DNA of 64,000 nucleotides from Manis javanica (GCF_040802235.1 NC_133156.1:180804351-180868350); one strand, 5' to 3'; positions 1-12,280 are shown, numbered from the stretch's first letter. A program made the numbers and translations. Notes: generated from the letters alone by a model not told the origin.

Positions 1-545
1 TGTGTTTATGCATGTGTGTGTATATATACCACATATTCTCTATCCATTCAACTATTGTTGGGCAACTTAGGTTGGTTCCATATCTTGGCTATTGTAAATA
101 ATGCTGCAATGAATATAGCAGTGCATATATCTCTTCAAACTAGTGATTTTTTTTCTTTTGGTATTTCCCCAGAGGTGTTATTACTGGTACATATGGTATT
201 TCCATTTTTAGTAATTTGAGGAACCACCATAGTGTTTTCCACAGCATCTGCTCCAGTTTAAATTCCCACCAATAGTGCATGAGGGGTACATTTTCTCCAC
301 TTTCTCACCAACACATGTTATTTCTTGTCTTTTTGATAGTAGCCAGTCTGACTGATGTGAGTTGATCTCTTTGTGGTTTTGATGTGCATTTCCCTGATGA
401 TTAGTGATGTAAAGCATCTTTTCACGTGCACGTTGGCTAACTGTCTTCCGGTGAGAAATGTCTATTCAGTTCCTCTGTCCATTTTTTGATAGAATTTCTT
501 TTTTGATGTTGAGTTTTATTAGTTAAATATATATTCATGGTACAC
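1..545 (-). mobile_element. LINE-1 3' end of ORF2, antisense
   Basis: The + strand shows the antisense of the ORF2 C-terminal region: a remnant of the poly-position block gctattgtaaataatgctgc, the ggaaccaccata block and gatgtgcatttccctgatga. Divergence and small gaps suggest an L1MA/MB-age copy. It is cut by the left window edge. Confidence 0.85.
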
Positions 546-639
546 AGCTCAGGAGCCTCAGGTCACTTATCACTTAGGTCTCCCTGAAGTCTTTCCCAGA
601 GTCCCTGGCTGAGAATCCGTGCTCAGACCCACCGTGTGT

Positions 640-770
640 TCATTCAACAAATTCTCATGGAGTCACCCATGTGCTCCACATTGTGCGAGGCCCTGGAGAA
701 ACAGGGCCAATGAGGCAGTTACAATTCTTGCCCTTGTGGAGCTTACTATCTTACGGGAGATTCAGGAAGC
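640..770 (+). repeat. L2 LINE 3' end remnant
   Basis: The stretch with cattcaacaaattctcatgg, a degraded 'gtgctccacattgtgcgagg' and 'ttgcccttgtggagcttact' is the diverged conserved 3' end of an L2 element. Ancient mammalian repeat. Confidence 0.6.
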
Positions 771-1284
771 AAGCCAATTCTGTGGTAAGGAGTTTTCTAT
801 GCCTAGTTATTTTCTGGGGTCTGGAGTTGATACCTACTGTACTAAGATGACACCTGGTGTGTGCCTCCTGAGCAGGGGGGGCCTGCTCCCCAGTTTCATC
901 CCTAGCCTAAGCTCTCAGATGCTAAGTTAGGGACCGACAGTGGGAACTCTGTGAACGCCATCTCACATTTCCTCAGGTGGCCCCTGTCTCGTGAAATGAA
1001 GTAGAGTATAGGCAGTTTCACTGCAGCCCCATCTGCCCCATGGGTAGATGGCCCTGAGGGGCGAATGGGGGGAGTGTCCTTAGACCAGCACCTTCATCCT
1101 GGGGGCGTTCAGAGGGGAAGAGTTGAGAAGGTGAGCCAAGTGCCCCCAAAAGCTGATCATGTTCGTTTTAATCTCTGGTACTGTTCAGGCCCCTCCCCAG
1201 GGCCCTGGCCCCAGCTCTGGTGAGACCAAGGGCGATGACATGTTTAGGGTGGTACCTCTCCATTTGAAAAGCACTTACCCCTGA

Positions 1285-1412
1285 AGAACAGAGAGCTGAC
1301 ACTGCCCTAAAGCTCAGAGTGCTGCCGTCAGGGTTAGAACTCAGGCCTCAGGGCCGCAGATCCTGCCCTGCTAACAACTCCATCACGTGGCCTCTCCCCT
1401 GGCGTCACGGTC
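1285..1412 (-). repeat. MIR SINE fragment
   Basis: The segment around gttagaactcaggcctcagg followed by ctgctaacaactccatcacg resembles the inverted MIR core and 3' half. Strongly diverged. Confidence 0.45.
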
Positions 1413-3726
1413 CTCTTGCTCTTATTGCTTGTATCATGTGACAAGTGTTAGTATTTTCCTATTTTTAAGCACTTACGTTGCTTTCCATTTTTCCCTTCAC
1501 TTTTGCAGACAAAAGCCAATCATGTTAATTTTAATCTTTGGTATGTCAGCCTTCTCTTAATATTTCCCTGTATTCATGAGTATTTATATGGGTATGGATA
1601 TAAGGGTTCACAGCCAGCAAAATAGTTAACTAAGTATGTTAAAGTCATCTAACAGTGAACATGAAGTGTATACAGCAGTTCTGCTTGACCTACCTTTCTA
1701 ATGAACAATCATTTGCAATACATATTTCACTGTCTTTTTCATATGTTCCCTCACTCCACACTGCATGTGCTGATGGTCACTGCAATGCCTTTCCTGGGTG
1801 TGGGCAGAAACAGAAGCTGCCCTCAGGGATAAGGAGTGGCTGAGGAGGCTGACGCCTAATCTCCAGAAGAAGAGTGCCAGGGATTCTTAGGTTAGGTGTA
1901 TGCCACATCTAGGGAATAGCAATTTAGGAATGAATACCATTGACAGTAACCAGGGGCAATTTTTCACATTTGCCTGGGCTGCTTGCACCCATGCAAGAAC
2001 AAAAAAAAACAAACAAGAGGTTCAATGCCCTCCTGGCAAGGGAAAAAGAGCGCTTTCTGAGAAAAATCCTCACGTGGGGCTGGGGTGTGTGCTGCCGATG
2101 ACGTGGAGCCTGATGGATGCAGGAGTGGCAGCATGAGGTAGTGACTGTGGCTTCTGCCAGGTGCTCAGCCTGCACCACCAAGGGCAGAGTAGAGAAACCA
2201 TCCTTACTTCTGGGGGCAGAACAGATTCTGGCAGAGGCATTAAAGAAAGGATAATGCTTGGGCTTCTGCAGGCAGTACTCGCTCAAGGAAAACTGCAATT
2301 TTGGGTTCTTTCAGCACTCCTTCCCAAGTGGGGCTTCATTTTGTCAGGGAAAATACCTGTTATTAGGTGAATGCAAGTCTGTAGATTTCCTGTTTAAACA
2401 GGAACCTAATGGAGGTGCTAACAGGTTCTCTCCAGGCCACCTGTAGTAGTATTCCCACGGAGGTATGGCTAGCTGGGGCTGGGTGGAGTAGCTGCTAGCT
2501 GCCACCTGTGGCTTCCCAGGCCCTGAACCTAGCTGCTCTGGGAAGATGCCTGGATGACCCGGCTCTGGGTTTAAAGAGAATCATACTCATCATTCCTAAG
2601 TGGACTCCATCCTGCCCTGTTTTCCTGTAGACCCAGGTTTCCACTTGGGTCTACTCTTTCTTTGTATTCTGAATAAAAACTTCTCACAAGACATGCAAAT
2701 AGCCACAGCATTTGAGAGCTGAAAGGGAGGTTTGGAGGCATTAACCCTCTCATTTTACCAGTAAAGTGGCCTGAAGTGGTTCATCACGTTGCCCAGCATG
2801 AAAGGGAAGATCGAGGAGTAAGCCTCGTGCATGCCAGGTTCTTCCTCCGAGCCTTGTCCTGGGCCAGGAAGGGAGCCTCGGTGGCACTGTTTGGAAGCTG
2901 TGAGCTCCACTTTCTGGCAGGGTCTTCACTTTGCCATAGCTCCTCAAGAAGCCTGCTGGGGAGGCAAATGTCCTCTATTGCCTTGCTGGGGCCACTGAAC
3001 TCAGAATGAGGCTGCTTAGCACCTTCCCCTCCTCAACTCTGGGCCTTAGCTGTGATTCTAGGCCATAGGATTAATTAAGTGCTTTATGTGCATTATCACA
3101 TTATATTAACTCTTGCTTTGCAGATCTGGTTTTCCAGGTTATAAATGTTTGTCCCATGTGCAGTGATAAATGGTCTGAGGCTTCAATCCTGAAAAACAAG
3201 AGGGTGGGTAGAGGAAAATCCACCAAAGGCCAGTGCCCCCTGAGAAATCTGGAATGAAGTTAAAAGGAGGCTTCAGCCTGCATGTGCCTGTGTGTGCCAG
3301 GAGTCTGGGCATGCCTGATTGGCACCTGAACAAGATACCTTCTCCACAGAACTCACGACAGGGCTTTCACCATGTCCTGCTGTGTTTCCAAGGAGAGGCT
3401 ATATTGCATTCTCAAAGTCCATTTCCCTTGAATGATGCTTTTGGACTGAAGCTCTCCAGACACCTCAGAGGAGACATTGCATAGCTCCCTCACATCTTCA
3501 GATGGGAATGAAATGACCCTCTGCTGGGTCTACTATGAGACAATCAGCAGTTATTTTTTTCTAACTGTATAAAAACACATATTAGAATTAAGAGATAATA
3601 TCCTTGTAACAAACATCCCCGTGAGCACGGCCACTACGGAGGAAGTATCTTTCTCCAATCACCACTCTGTCTTAGACTCTTCAGATGGTTACTACTTTGA
3701 AACCATACATGAACAGAGACTTAAGT
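1413..3726. other. Downstream flank of ALMS1, no gene seen
   Basis: GC-richer, mostly unique sequence past the ALMS1 poly(A) signal. Small open frames on both strands lack family similarity or splice logic. A weak MIR-like core sits near 3070-3110 (ttaattaagtgctttatgtg). It ends downstream of the gene, so it may hold 3' processing or enhancer elements, but none was identified. Confidence 0.6.
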
Positions 3727-3732
3727 TTTATT
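3727..3732 (-). terminator. Candidate ALMS1 poly(A) signal AATAAA
   Basis: A canonical AATAAA lies on the minus strand 83 nt after the stop codon. No other AATAAA was seen on this strand between here and about 3100. Cleavage would fall near 3700-3715, giving a 3' UTR of about 100 nt, shorter than I recall for the human transcript, so a further non-canonical site remains possible. Confidence 0.5.
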
Positions 3733-3814
3733 AAACCAGACTCATAAAAGTGAGGGTTGTGCTTCTCCAGGCTGATAAAAAATAATTCCAAAGCTCTGAG
3801 GAAAATAATCTATG

Positions 3815-3859
3815 TCAGTCCCAGGGAACTTTTCTCCCCAGGAGTTGATTGGTCACTTT
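3815..3859 (-). CDS. ALMS1: ALMS1 exon 23, C-terminus and stop
   Basis: The coding part is 45 nt: 14 codons KVTNQLLGRKVPWD and TGA. The acceptor is ttttcatccacag. The ending RKVPWD-stop is the known C-terminus of ALMS1 as I recall it. The 3' UTR follows at lower coordinates. Confidence 0.95.
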   Translation of the reverse strand, partial: KVTNQLLGRKVPWD

Positions 3860-4863
3860 CTGTGGATGAAAAGAAAAACAGGGAAGAAGTTAGGTACTCT
3901 TACCACGAGAGGCAGACAGCCACTCCTTACCCCAGACATTCCACTGAGAAGACCAGCAGTTCTACTCAAACCTTATTTATCTTCCCCACCTACAGAAACT
4001 ATGGAAATTATACAAAAAAAATACTTCCTGACATATTAGGGAAGACGATCTATAATCATTTAGTTCTACAAGATAAAGATAATCAATAATACTGACAAAC
4101 GAATTCATCCACCAGTTCACAAACACACCCGCACAATGAGAGACCTGGCTGTGTAATGCTCATGCACCAGACACGCCATGCAGTGCCCGGGCCTCCCTAC
4201 TTGAGAGCTCCAGAAGCAGTTCTTCAATGCCACATGGGCAGGCTAAGAACTCATCTTTTGGTGTCTGACTTGGAGTCCTCTGGGGATGGAGTGAGGGGGT
4301 TGGAAAGGAAATAAGAACAGTGAAGGATATGGACCTCTGAATACAGTATCCCAATTGTTTCTAAAGGAATTAATCAGTAGCAAATCCCCTGGTCTGTGAG
4401 TTTCAGGGACTTGCAGCACTGTAGGATTCTTGCTACAAGCCAGAAATAGCATCAGCTTCAAGAATCTGACCCACAAAGCTGCCACGTGTTATGCTACACT
4501 TGGACATTTTCCAGTTTATTTTATAAGTTCTAGATATATATCCTGTACCCATAAGGGGCAAAGAACTCCCATTTGGGACTCTGGAATGAAAACCCAACAT
4601 TTATGATAGATTTGAACATTTCCACTATGACATCTAAACTAACTCTTAAGTAGGAAATTTGGTTTCATTCCAAATGTATGTCTGGAAGGTGGCTTTTTAA
4701 TTTTGAAGTCTAGTCACAGGTGCTTTCTTTCCAATTTCCACCAGTAGTACAGTGTATTATGAGCACTTCCCAAATGCGGTTAATGCTAACAGGTCAGATG
4801 TGTTTCTCCCAACATTTTTTTTCACCCCATAAAACTGATCAGTCCTGCTCTGGACTGACTGAC

Positions 4864-4963
4864 CTTTTTATACAGTTGGGCTCGTAGCCGGTATGATTTA
4901 TATTCTGATTTCCTCTTTTCCTCTTCTCTCTTTTTCTGTACTTCTGGAAGCTGCTCGTAAATC
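4864..4963 (-). CDS. ALMS1: ALMS1 exon 22
   Basis: This 100-nt exon supplies 1 nt completing Arg, then 33 codons. It begins IYEQLPEVQKKREEEKRKSE and ends YRLRAQLYKK. Acceptor tttctaag, donor gtcagt. The run of alternating Lys/Arg/Glu is strongly helix-forming and typical of the end of the ALMS motif. It lies 6 kb from exon 21; the intron between holds an L2, an unfamiliar retroposon, two L1 3' ends, a hAT transposon and an L1M fragment. Confidence 0.95.
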
Positions 4964-5149
4964 CTTAGAAATGGCACCAGTGGAAAGGCAGAAAAACAGC
5001 AAGGTTACCTGATTACTGAGGCACATGATCTCCTTCCCCCACCTTCCTAAGCTCTACTGCTCTGAAGGCACTCAGTCCCTCGCAGGCAGACCCTAGGCCA
5101 CTATGTGCACCCAGCTTCTTGTTAGAAATGTGGACACAAAGAACCCTAG

Positions 5150-6450
5150 CCTGGGGTGCTCACAATCTGGAAGGGGAGACAAATAAATAAAAGCATATAA
5201 AACCTTGCTAATAGTGGTTATTTCTGGGAAGAAATGGGATAAAGGGGTGGATATGAACTGCTTTTCTCTATATATGCAAAAATGTATTGGTTCAATATAA
5301 GATAATGATATGTATTACTATAATTACTAGTATTTTTAAATACAAAGAAAATGGGAAACAAAAGTATAAAAATGGTCATATCTACAAAATATTAACAGAA
5401 TTAAAGGGAAAGCTGAAATTTATTCTGACTGAAGAGAGTCAGGGAAGACCAGAAAGGGGATTAAGCTTGACGTAGGTCTTGAAGAATAGTTAGGAGAAGA
5501 AAGTGGATAGGAGAAGGGAGTGTTGGTAATAAGGGAGTCAAGGCTTCACAAGAGAAGTGTAGGGAAACGGGGAAAGCAGATGGGATCATGGTGAGATGGG
5601 ATGTGGAGAGTCTCACAGTCATGTGAAACCCTCGGGCTCTGTCCTGTCACGGATGGGGTGCTGCTGATTTTTTTTTTTTGAGAGGGCATCTCTCATATTT
5701 ATTGATCAAATGGTTAACAGCAATAAAATTCTGTATAGGGGGGTCAATGCTCAATGCACAATCATTAATCCATCTCAAGCCTAGTTCTCGTCAGTCTCCA
5801 ATCTTCTGAAGCATAACGAATAAGTTCTTACATAGTGAACGAATTCTTACATAGTGAATAAGTTCTTACATGGTGAACAGTACAAGGGAAGTCATCACAG
5901 AAACTTTCGGTTCTGATCACGCATTATGAACTATAAACAATCAGGTCAAATATGAATATTCGTTTGATTTTTATACTTGATTTATATGTGGATCCCACAT
6001 TTCTCCCTTTATTATTATTATTATTTTTATTTTTAATAAACTGCTGAAGTGGTAGGTAGATGCAAGATAAAGGTAGAAAACATAGTTTAGTGTTGTAAGA
6101 AAGCAATTGTAGATGATCAGGTGTGTGCCTGTAGACTATGTGCTAATCCGAGCTAGACAAGGGCAATAAAACATCCATGGATGCAGAAGCTTTCTCTCAA
6201 CACAGGGGGGGTGAGGTTCTAAGCTTCACCACTGTTGTTCCCCAATTTCTCACCTGATGGCCCCCCTGCGACTGTGCCTGTCTTAGGTTGTTCCTCCCTT
6301 GAGGAATCTTACCCGTCTCTGGCTAACCGGTCATCTTCCGGGGCCATACAGGGAAATGTAAAGTTGGTAAGTGAGAGAGAAAGGGTTGCTGCTGATTTTA
6401 AGTAGAGAGGAACACGATTGAATATACATTTGATAAGTATATTCTAAATG
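5150..6450 (+). repeat. L2 LINE remnant split by a retroposon
   Basis: Text such as ctcacaatctggaaggggag near the start, a gggaagacca/gtcttgaagaat block in the middle and 'ttaagtagagaggaacacga' at 6398 follows the order of an L2 3' region. The retroposon at 5659-6399 interrupts it. Highly diverged, so limits are approximate. Confidence 0.45.
5659..6399 (-). mobile_element. Unfamiliar 0.7-kb poly(A) retroposon with 13-bp TSD
   Basis: The 13-bp direct repeat tgctgctgatttt (5659-5671 and 6387-6399) flanks a body at 5672-6386. Read on the minus strand, the body starts with a GC-richer 200-nt part, passes a TAATAATAATAAA run and a TATAAA-like box, then three near-identical 19-nt repeats (5822-5880). 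It ends with AATAAA about 12 nt before an A-tail. These are the marks of L1-driven insertion of a polyadenylated RNA. It has no long open frame and no recognisable ORF2 or tRNA-like head. It could be a lineage-specific composite SINE-like element, a retrocopied ERV/LTR transcript, or a noncoding RNA retrocopy. I associate near-identical sequence with pangolins, from memory only. Confidence 0.75.
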
Positions 6451-6800
6451 GAAATAATTTAAATTCCAATAAATGGCCAGTTAAACAGATTATGGAATAT
6501 AATGGAATTAATATAAAGCATGAACAATGTTTCAAAGAATTTTTAATGATATGGGAAAATGTTCACAATATAATATTGAGCAAAATAAAGCAGGCTACGA
6601 ACCTGTAAATATAGTATGATCGACAATTAGGGGGAAAATAAGTGTACATTAATACAGGTCTCTGTACAACCCCCAATCCTGTAAGAAATGGTACTAGTGT
6701 TAGTTGTGGTTAGATAGAAGGATTATGAGTGACATTTACTTTCTATTTTCTAATTTCTCTATATTTTCAAAGTTTTCTATAATGTGAAAAAAAAAATTGA
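6440..6800 (+). mobile_element. Old L1 3' UTR-type fragment
   Basis: Order of blocks (attatggaatataatggaat, atatgggaaaatgttcacaa, a statement of 'atagtatgatc', then 'tttctataatgtgaaaaaaa' and an A-run at 6786) matches L1ME-like 3' ends. No coding capacity. Confidence 0.6.
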
Positions 6801-7144
6801 AAATCATGTAGAGGCTTTGTGGAAGGTAGACTAGAGAAAATCAAGAGCAGAAGCAGGGGGAAGAGCAGTCTTTCAAGAGTACAGGCCAGCCTCCATCAAG
6901 GCAGAATAGGTTCCAGAGCAATCAAGCTGCCAAATTTCCAGGCTGTGCTCCCTGGCTGCATATGCAGTGATGGGTAACATGGCTGCAGGGGACTACTCCC
7001 CAGCTTTCTAGCTGGATGAATAGGTGGTCTGAGCTATCGTGGGAGTAGAGAATGGGATGCAGTGGAGATGATCATTAACTGAAAACATAAAAGTGGAAGT
7101 CAAGAAGGAGATTAAAGAGGAACAATCATATATTAAAAAAAGTC

Positions 7145-8037
7145 ACTGTTGATGAAATCACTGTGAGATTTCACCTGTTAGAATGGCAATCATCAAAAAC
7201 AAAACAAAACAAAACAAGAGATAAATGCTGGTGAGGATATGGAGAAAAGGGAACCCTTGTGCACTGTTGGTAGGAATGTAAATTGGTGCAGCCACTATGG
7301 AAAACATTATGGAGGTTTCTAAAAAAATTAAAAATAGAACAACCATGTTATCCATCAATCCCCCTTCTGGGTATATATCTGAAGGAGATGAAATCAGGAT
7401 CTCAAAATGATGAAATCAGGAACCCCATGTTCACCGCAGCATTATTCACAATAGTGTAGACATGGAAACGATCTGAATGTCCATCGATGGATGGATGGAT
7501 AAAGCAGATGTGACATACACATAAATATATTACTCAGCCATAAAAGAGGCAGGCCTTCCATTTGCAACATGGATGGACCTTGAGGGCATTATGCTAAGTG
7601 AAATAAGTTAGACAGAGAAGGACAAATACTGTATGGTCTTATATATACGTGGAATCTAAAAACATCAAGCTCACAGAAACGGAACAGAATGGTGTGCCGG
7701 GGCTGATGGGTGGGGAATGGGAGATGTTGGTCAAAGGGGCACAAACTTCCAGTTAGAAGAATAAGTTCTGGGAGTCTAAGGTATAACATGATGACTATAG
7801 TTAACAATACTGTGTTACATACTTGAAAGTTGCTAAGAGTAGCCCTTCAGTGTTCTTACCAGAACAAGAACAACAACAATATGGCAGTTCTGCAGGTGAT
7901 GGGTGTGTTAATGGGCTGTACTGTGGTAAACATTTGCTATATATATGTGTATCAAGTCACTACATTATACTTACACCTTAAACTTATACAACTGGTATGT
8001 GTCAATTATATCTCACTAAAGCTGGACAAAAAAAACC
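7145..8037 (+). mobile_element. L1MA-like 3' end (ORF2 C-terminus and 3' UTR)
   Basis: Contains in order ggtgaggatatggagaaaag, the 'ggaccttgagggcattatgc' block, tatggtcttatatatacgtg and 'ttacaccttaaacttataca' before an A-run near 8027. It includes an (AAAAC)n expansion at 7196-7215 and a (GGAT)n at 7485-7500. ORF2 is broken by stops. Confidence 0.85.
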
Positions 8038-8927
8038 ACTCACTGTTAGAAAAGTGGTAACAAAGGCCATTGGTAAACAAGAGTTATTGCCAAGAGAACA
8101 TGTGCTGTGAAAAAAAATATGCTTGGCCCAGGAAAGCTTGCATTCTAGGACTGGGAAGCTGGGAGCCAGAAAGCAGTAATTACATATATATTGCAGCTAA
8201 AGATACTATGGAACTGTCTGTCTATCTGCTCATGGTCTGGAGTCAATTATCTTTCATTTTTAGTACCTAGTCCTGTATGTGGCACATACCCAAATATTTG
8301 CTTTAAGAACTTAGTGAAATAACTTCTATTGAAGGACACATTGGAAGAAATATCTTCAGTTAAGTATCAAGTTCTCTCTTCTTCAAATCCTTTCTTCTCA
8401 ACAGAAACCTTTAAGCATCTTTGTTAGAAGTAGGTGATGAGAAAAGGTGATGTGTAACACAGGATCTAGAGATACACATCCTCCATCTGAAACAGATGAA
8501 AAGTACTGGACCTGACTTGCTGGGCTACTTCCTCTATCTGGGCTGTACTTTCCTAAATATTAAGGGTGCCAAGTAGATGATCTTTAAGAACCCATTTAAC
8601 TCCATGATTCTCAGATGGAAAGGGATGGCTTCCTTGAAAAGGGGCCATACTGAAAATAAAACTGAATAGAAGCACTCAAGAAATTATCACTTTAAAAAAA
8701 CCTGAGTCTCTTTTCAGAGGATGGGTGCTTAACGCTACAATGACACTTATGTTTCAAAGCACTGACACCTTACAGAAGATGCCCTGCTGATCTTCCTGCA
8801 GGCAAGCTTATAGCCCCTTACAGCAAAGGCTGCTTTTGCTGAGGTAAGGCGTAATGAGTCACCCCTCCCTCCAATAAATGTGCTATGTAATTTCCCGTAA
8901 TTTAATTTTGTGAGAGTTATAATGAAG
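8038..8927. other. Intron 21 unique sequence
   Basis: No repeat family, exon or RNA gene recognised. Confidence 0.5.
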
Positions 8928-10098
8928 CAATGGTTCTCAAATTTTTTGTACTTAGGCTCCTTTATACTTCTAAAAATTGAGCCCAGTTTTGGTTAATGTG
9001 GATTTATCTATTGGTACTGTATTAGAAATTAAAACTAAACATTAAAAAAATACTTATTTCTTAGTTCATTTAAAAATAACAATAATCTTCTTCCCTGCTA
9101 ACATATAAAATAAATGTTTTCCAAAACAAAACATTACAGTAAGAAGAGCACTGCTCTTACATATTTGGCAAATCTCTTTTTAACATCTGGTTTAATAGAA
9201 GACATCTGAATTCTTATATATGCTTCTGTACTAAGTCTGTTATATGCCTTTCTGGTTAAAGTGTATATTTAAAGAAATCCAGTTTACACACATACGTAGT
9301 TGGAAAAGAAAGAAGTATTTTAATATTCTGTTCAGATAATTGTTGATTTTCTTGATATTACACCAAATACTTAAATATTAGTATTCTTCAGATTTGCTGC
9401 AATATGAAATCTGAAACTGTATCAATGAATTTTTGTACTGTTATGAATTCTACAGGGTATGTCAGTCTATCTTGCACTCCATGCTTGATTTTGTAACACC
9501 ATGCAACAGTCCTTTGGAAAATCCTGGTCAGTGAGTTATGCAGAGCTTCTAAATGCTGACATATTTACTTATATAATATGACAATTTCACATTTGGTAAT
9601 GTCACTGCTGATCTCATCAGAAAAGTCCAAGTATTGGGAGGTAGTCATACTCTTAGTGGTAGATACAAGTTTTTTAGAATTCTACTTTTTGCTTGAAAGT
9701 TCAAATATTCTCTTTGGCAATAAATACTGTCAGCTGTTTCCAATGACAAAGGCAGCGAGATGGCTGTTACACAATCATGATATTAAGTACTTTTCCTTGA
9801 ACCAATCATGCACACAATATCTTGGTATCAGAAGTGCTTTATGTGTCCCGTTACCCTGCTGCTATGTGGCTGTGAAGAACACAGTGCCTACTAGGCTACC
9901 ACAGTTTGGTGCCACTGTCTCAAACAGAGCTAAAGCGCCACAGTTTTACTCCTCCCCCCATTACTTTTGCATCATCAGTGTACATGACAACATAGTGAAA
10001 AGGCATAATGTCCTAGCATCATTTTGAAATTCACTTGGACCCTGAAAGGGTCTTAGCAAATTCCAGAGGTTCACAGACTATACTTTGAGAACCACCTG
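8928..10098. mobile_element. hAT-superfamily DNA transposon remnant, 1.2 kb
   Basis: Ends form imperfect terminal inverted repeats sharing TGGTTCTCAAA (8931-8941 and, inverted, 10084-10094). Interior text such as attagaaattaaaactaaac, ttaaaaataacaataatctt and tcacttggaccctgaaaggg fits a long-dead hAT element with degraded transposase sequence. A 149-codon open frame at 9578-10027 is probably a chance frame. A decayed 8-bp target duplication is possible but not clear. Confidence 0.7.
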
Positions 10099-10319
10099 GT
10101 TAAAGCATCCCTTTGATTTAGCTATAAGGAAAGGGTTTACTAAATGGAGAGTAAAAATATTTTAAGAGGAATGCTTTAATTACCTAAAATAAGTTGTTTT
10201 CAAGCACTATGTCAACTATAAACTGTTTTTATTAAAGGAAGTCTCTAATGAACCCCTTAGATAGCCCTTAACTTTGCTCTTCCATGGCATTGTCAAGATC
10301 AATATATGCATATCTCTGA

Positions 10320-10740
10320 TTAACTGCTAATGCATGCAACGGCACAAAATTTTAAAAGTACAAAAGGGCAAAAAATTAGTCTTTCTCCTACCTCTGCATG
10401 CTGGTTACTCAGTTCTTTTTCCCAGAGGCAAACACTATAACCAGTTTTTTGTGTATCCATCTCTAGACAGTCTATGCATGTAAAAGTATATGCATCTACA
10501 TAAGCACAAATACTTCTTTTTAAAGACTACAAATGGTAGCAGTATACACATGCCTCCCAAACTTGATTTTTTGGAATCATTTAATTAATATGTCTTGGAG
10601 AATATTCCATTGTTTCTCACTGTATTGGAAAGATTTCTAGAAATGGGATTGCCTACATAAAGGGTAAAGCCCCAAATAAATTTTATTTCAAAATAGTCTA
10701 TTTATATTTAGGTTTCTAACAAAGACAATCCTAAGGCTTG
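10320..10740 (-). mobile_element. L1M-type fragment, antisense
   Basis: The blocks agaggcaaacactataacca, tttttgtgtatccatctcta, a 'acaaatggtagcagtataca' and 'tcttggagaatattccattg' follow the antisense order of L1M/HAL1-type ORF2 3' sequence. It ends about 230 bp from exon 21. Confidence 0.65.
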
Positions 10741-10971
10741 CAAGTTAGTGAGGATTTTTTTGTATATTTTGTATATGAGTAATCCATGCCAGGATCTGCT
10801 ATTTTTCTTTCTTTTTTCAGTGGCATAAATGAGAAACTACTTTCTTAACTTCTTCTTTTATAATGTTTTAATTTGAGCATAATGCCTTCATTCTAGGAGC
10901 AAGCCAGAGCTCCTGACCACTTGGTGGTCTGATTTATGCTTTTATAATTACTCTTATTCTTTTGGCCTTAC

Positions 10972-11035
10972 CGTTTCGACCTCTGAATCATTTCCTTCTT
11001 TCCAATAGGCCTGTTCTTTTGGGCAGCCAGGAAGC
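10972..11035 (-). CDS. ALMS1: ALMS1 exon 21
   Basis: This 64-nt exon completes a split Gly codon, gives 20 codons (FLAAQKNRPIGKKEMIQRSK) and 2 nt of an Arg codon. Acceptor ttgcttag, donor gtaagg. The basic K/R-rich peptide continues the ALMS motif. It is too short to stand out as an open frame and was found by searching for the family peptide. Its phases (2 nt in, 2 nt out) fit exons 20 and 22 exactly. Confidence 0.93.
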
Positions 11036-11364
11036 CTAAGCAAGAGAAGGGGTTTTCAGTGCATAGTTTTTAATAAGGAAGGTGTATTGCTCAAGATCTA
11101 TGAGAGGGAGCTTCTAGGACTTTGCGACCCTACTCTGAGCTGGCAGTGCTGGGTGGTGAGCAATGGCTAAAGCGAGGTCACCATAGTGACTGTGAAGCAG
11201 TCTAAGGCTCCTGAAAATGCACAATACTTCTGCAGTGCAGACTAGACAGTAGGAATCAAAACACTGACCAGTTCACAGGTAAGGCGGTGATGAAGGTAAT
11301 AGGTCATGTTTTATAGTTTCCACAGCTTTCATACATTATTATACTGAGATCTTATACTTAGCCT

Positions 11365-11600
11365 AATTATTAAGAGCACAGACTCTGGAGTCAGTCCACC
11401 TGGGTTCAAATTCCAACTTATCAGGTATGTTATCTTGGACAAGATATTAATCTCTCTTTGCCTCAGTTTTCTCATCTGTAAAGTAGGGATATTAATAGTA
11501 TCTACCTCGGGGAGGTGTTCTAAGCTTTAACAAGAACAGTGTCTGGGCAAAGCAGAAGGGCTATGTAAGTGTTTTTAAAAAATTATGATGATTATTTTTA
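11365..11600 (+). repeat. MIR SINE
   Basis: Clear MIR: agagcacagactctggagtc, tgggttcaaattccaactta, then cctcagttttctcatctgta. Near full length, sense orientation relative to the + strand. Confidence 0.9.
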
Positions 11601-11663
11601 TTATTGCCACCCTATGAGGTAGGCAAGCCTGAAATCAGCTCCATCTTTAAAGAAACAAAATTA

Positions 11664-11989
11664 CAGTTGACCCTTAACAACACAGTTTGAATGTGGGTCC
11701 ACTTACACAGACACTTTTTTCAATAAATATATCGGAAAATTTCTTGGAGATTTGTGACAACTTGAAAAACATTTTCTTTTCTCTAGCTTATTTTGTTTTA
11801 AGAATACAGTATGTAACATACCTAACATACAAAATACGTGTTAATCAACCATTTATGTTATTGGCCAGCCTTCTAGTCACTTGCAGGCTATTAGTAGTTA
11901 AGTTTTTGAAGAGTCTAATATTATAAGTAGATTTTCGACTGTGTGGGGGATTGGCACCTCTAACGCCTGCATTGTTCAAGGGTCAACTG
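11664..11989. mobile_element. Tigger-type (pogo/Tc1-mariner) MITE with TA target site
   Basis: The 326-bp element begins CAGTTGACCCTTAACAACAC and ends with its inverted copy TTGTTCAAGGGTCAACTG. It is flanked by TA on both sides (11662-11663 and 11990-11991), the expected target duplication. Internal text (ttaagaatacagtatgtaac, gctattagtagttaagtttt) matches MER44/Tigger3-like nonautonomous elements. No transposase. Confidence 0.85.
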
Positions 11990-12280
11990 TATACTTTTGG
12001 AACTAACTTGCTCATGGACACAGCTGGTTCATAGAACCACATTCTCATTATACACTGTAAGATATAAAACAGGAAAAGGAGTAACTGGGTTTATTTTATT
12101 TGGATCATGAAAGTGCTGAGAGCTAAATTGGGAATATTCTGCTTCCTAAGTAGATCTGAGACTCAGCAAGCAAAAGTCACCTTCTGTCCATGTGACGGGC
12201 CTGGCACGAGCAGTGCTTCCCAGCACAAGGCAGACTTTGCCATCTCTACCCAGTACAGGAAAGTGAACAGCAGAAGGTAC

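Noticed and set aside
619..930. 103-codon plus-strand frame
   Set aside because: It overlaps an L2 fossil and has no protein similarity or splice context.
9578..10027. 149-codon plus-strand frame
   Set aside because: It lies inside the decayed hAT element and does not resemble a transposase.
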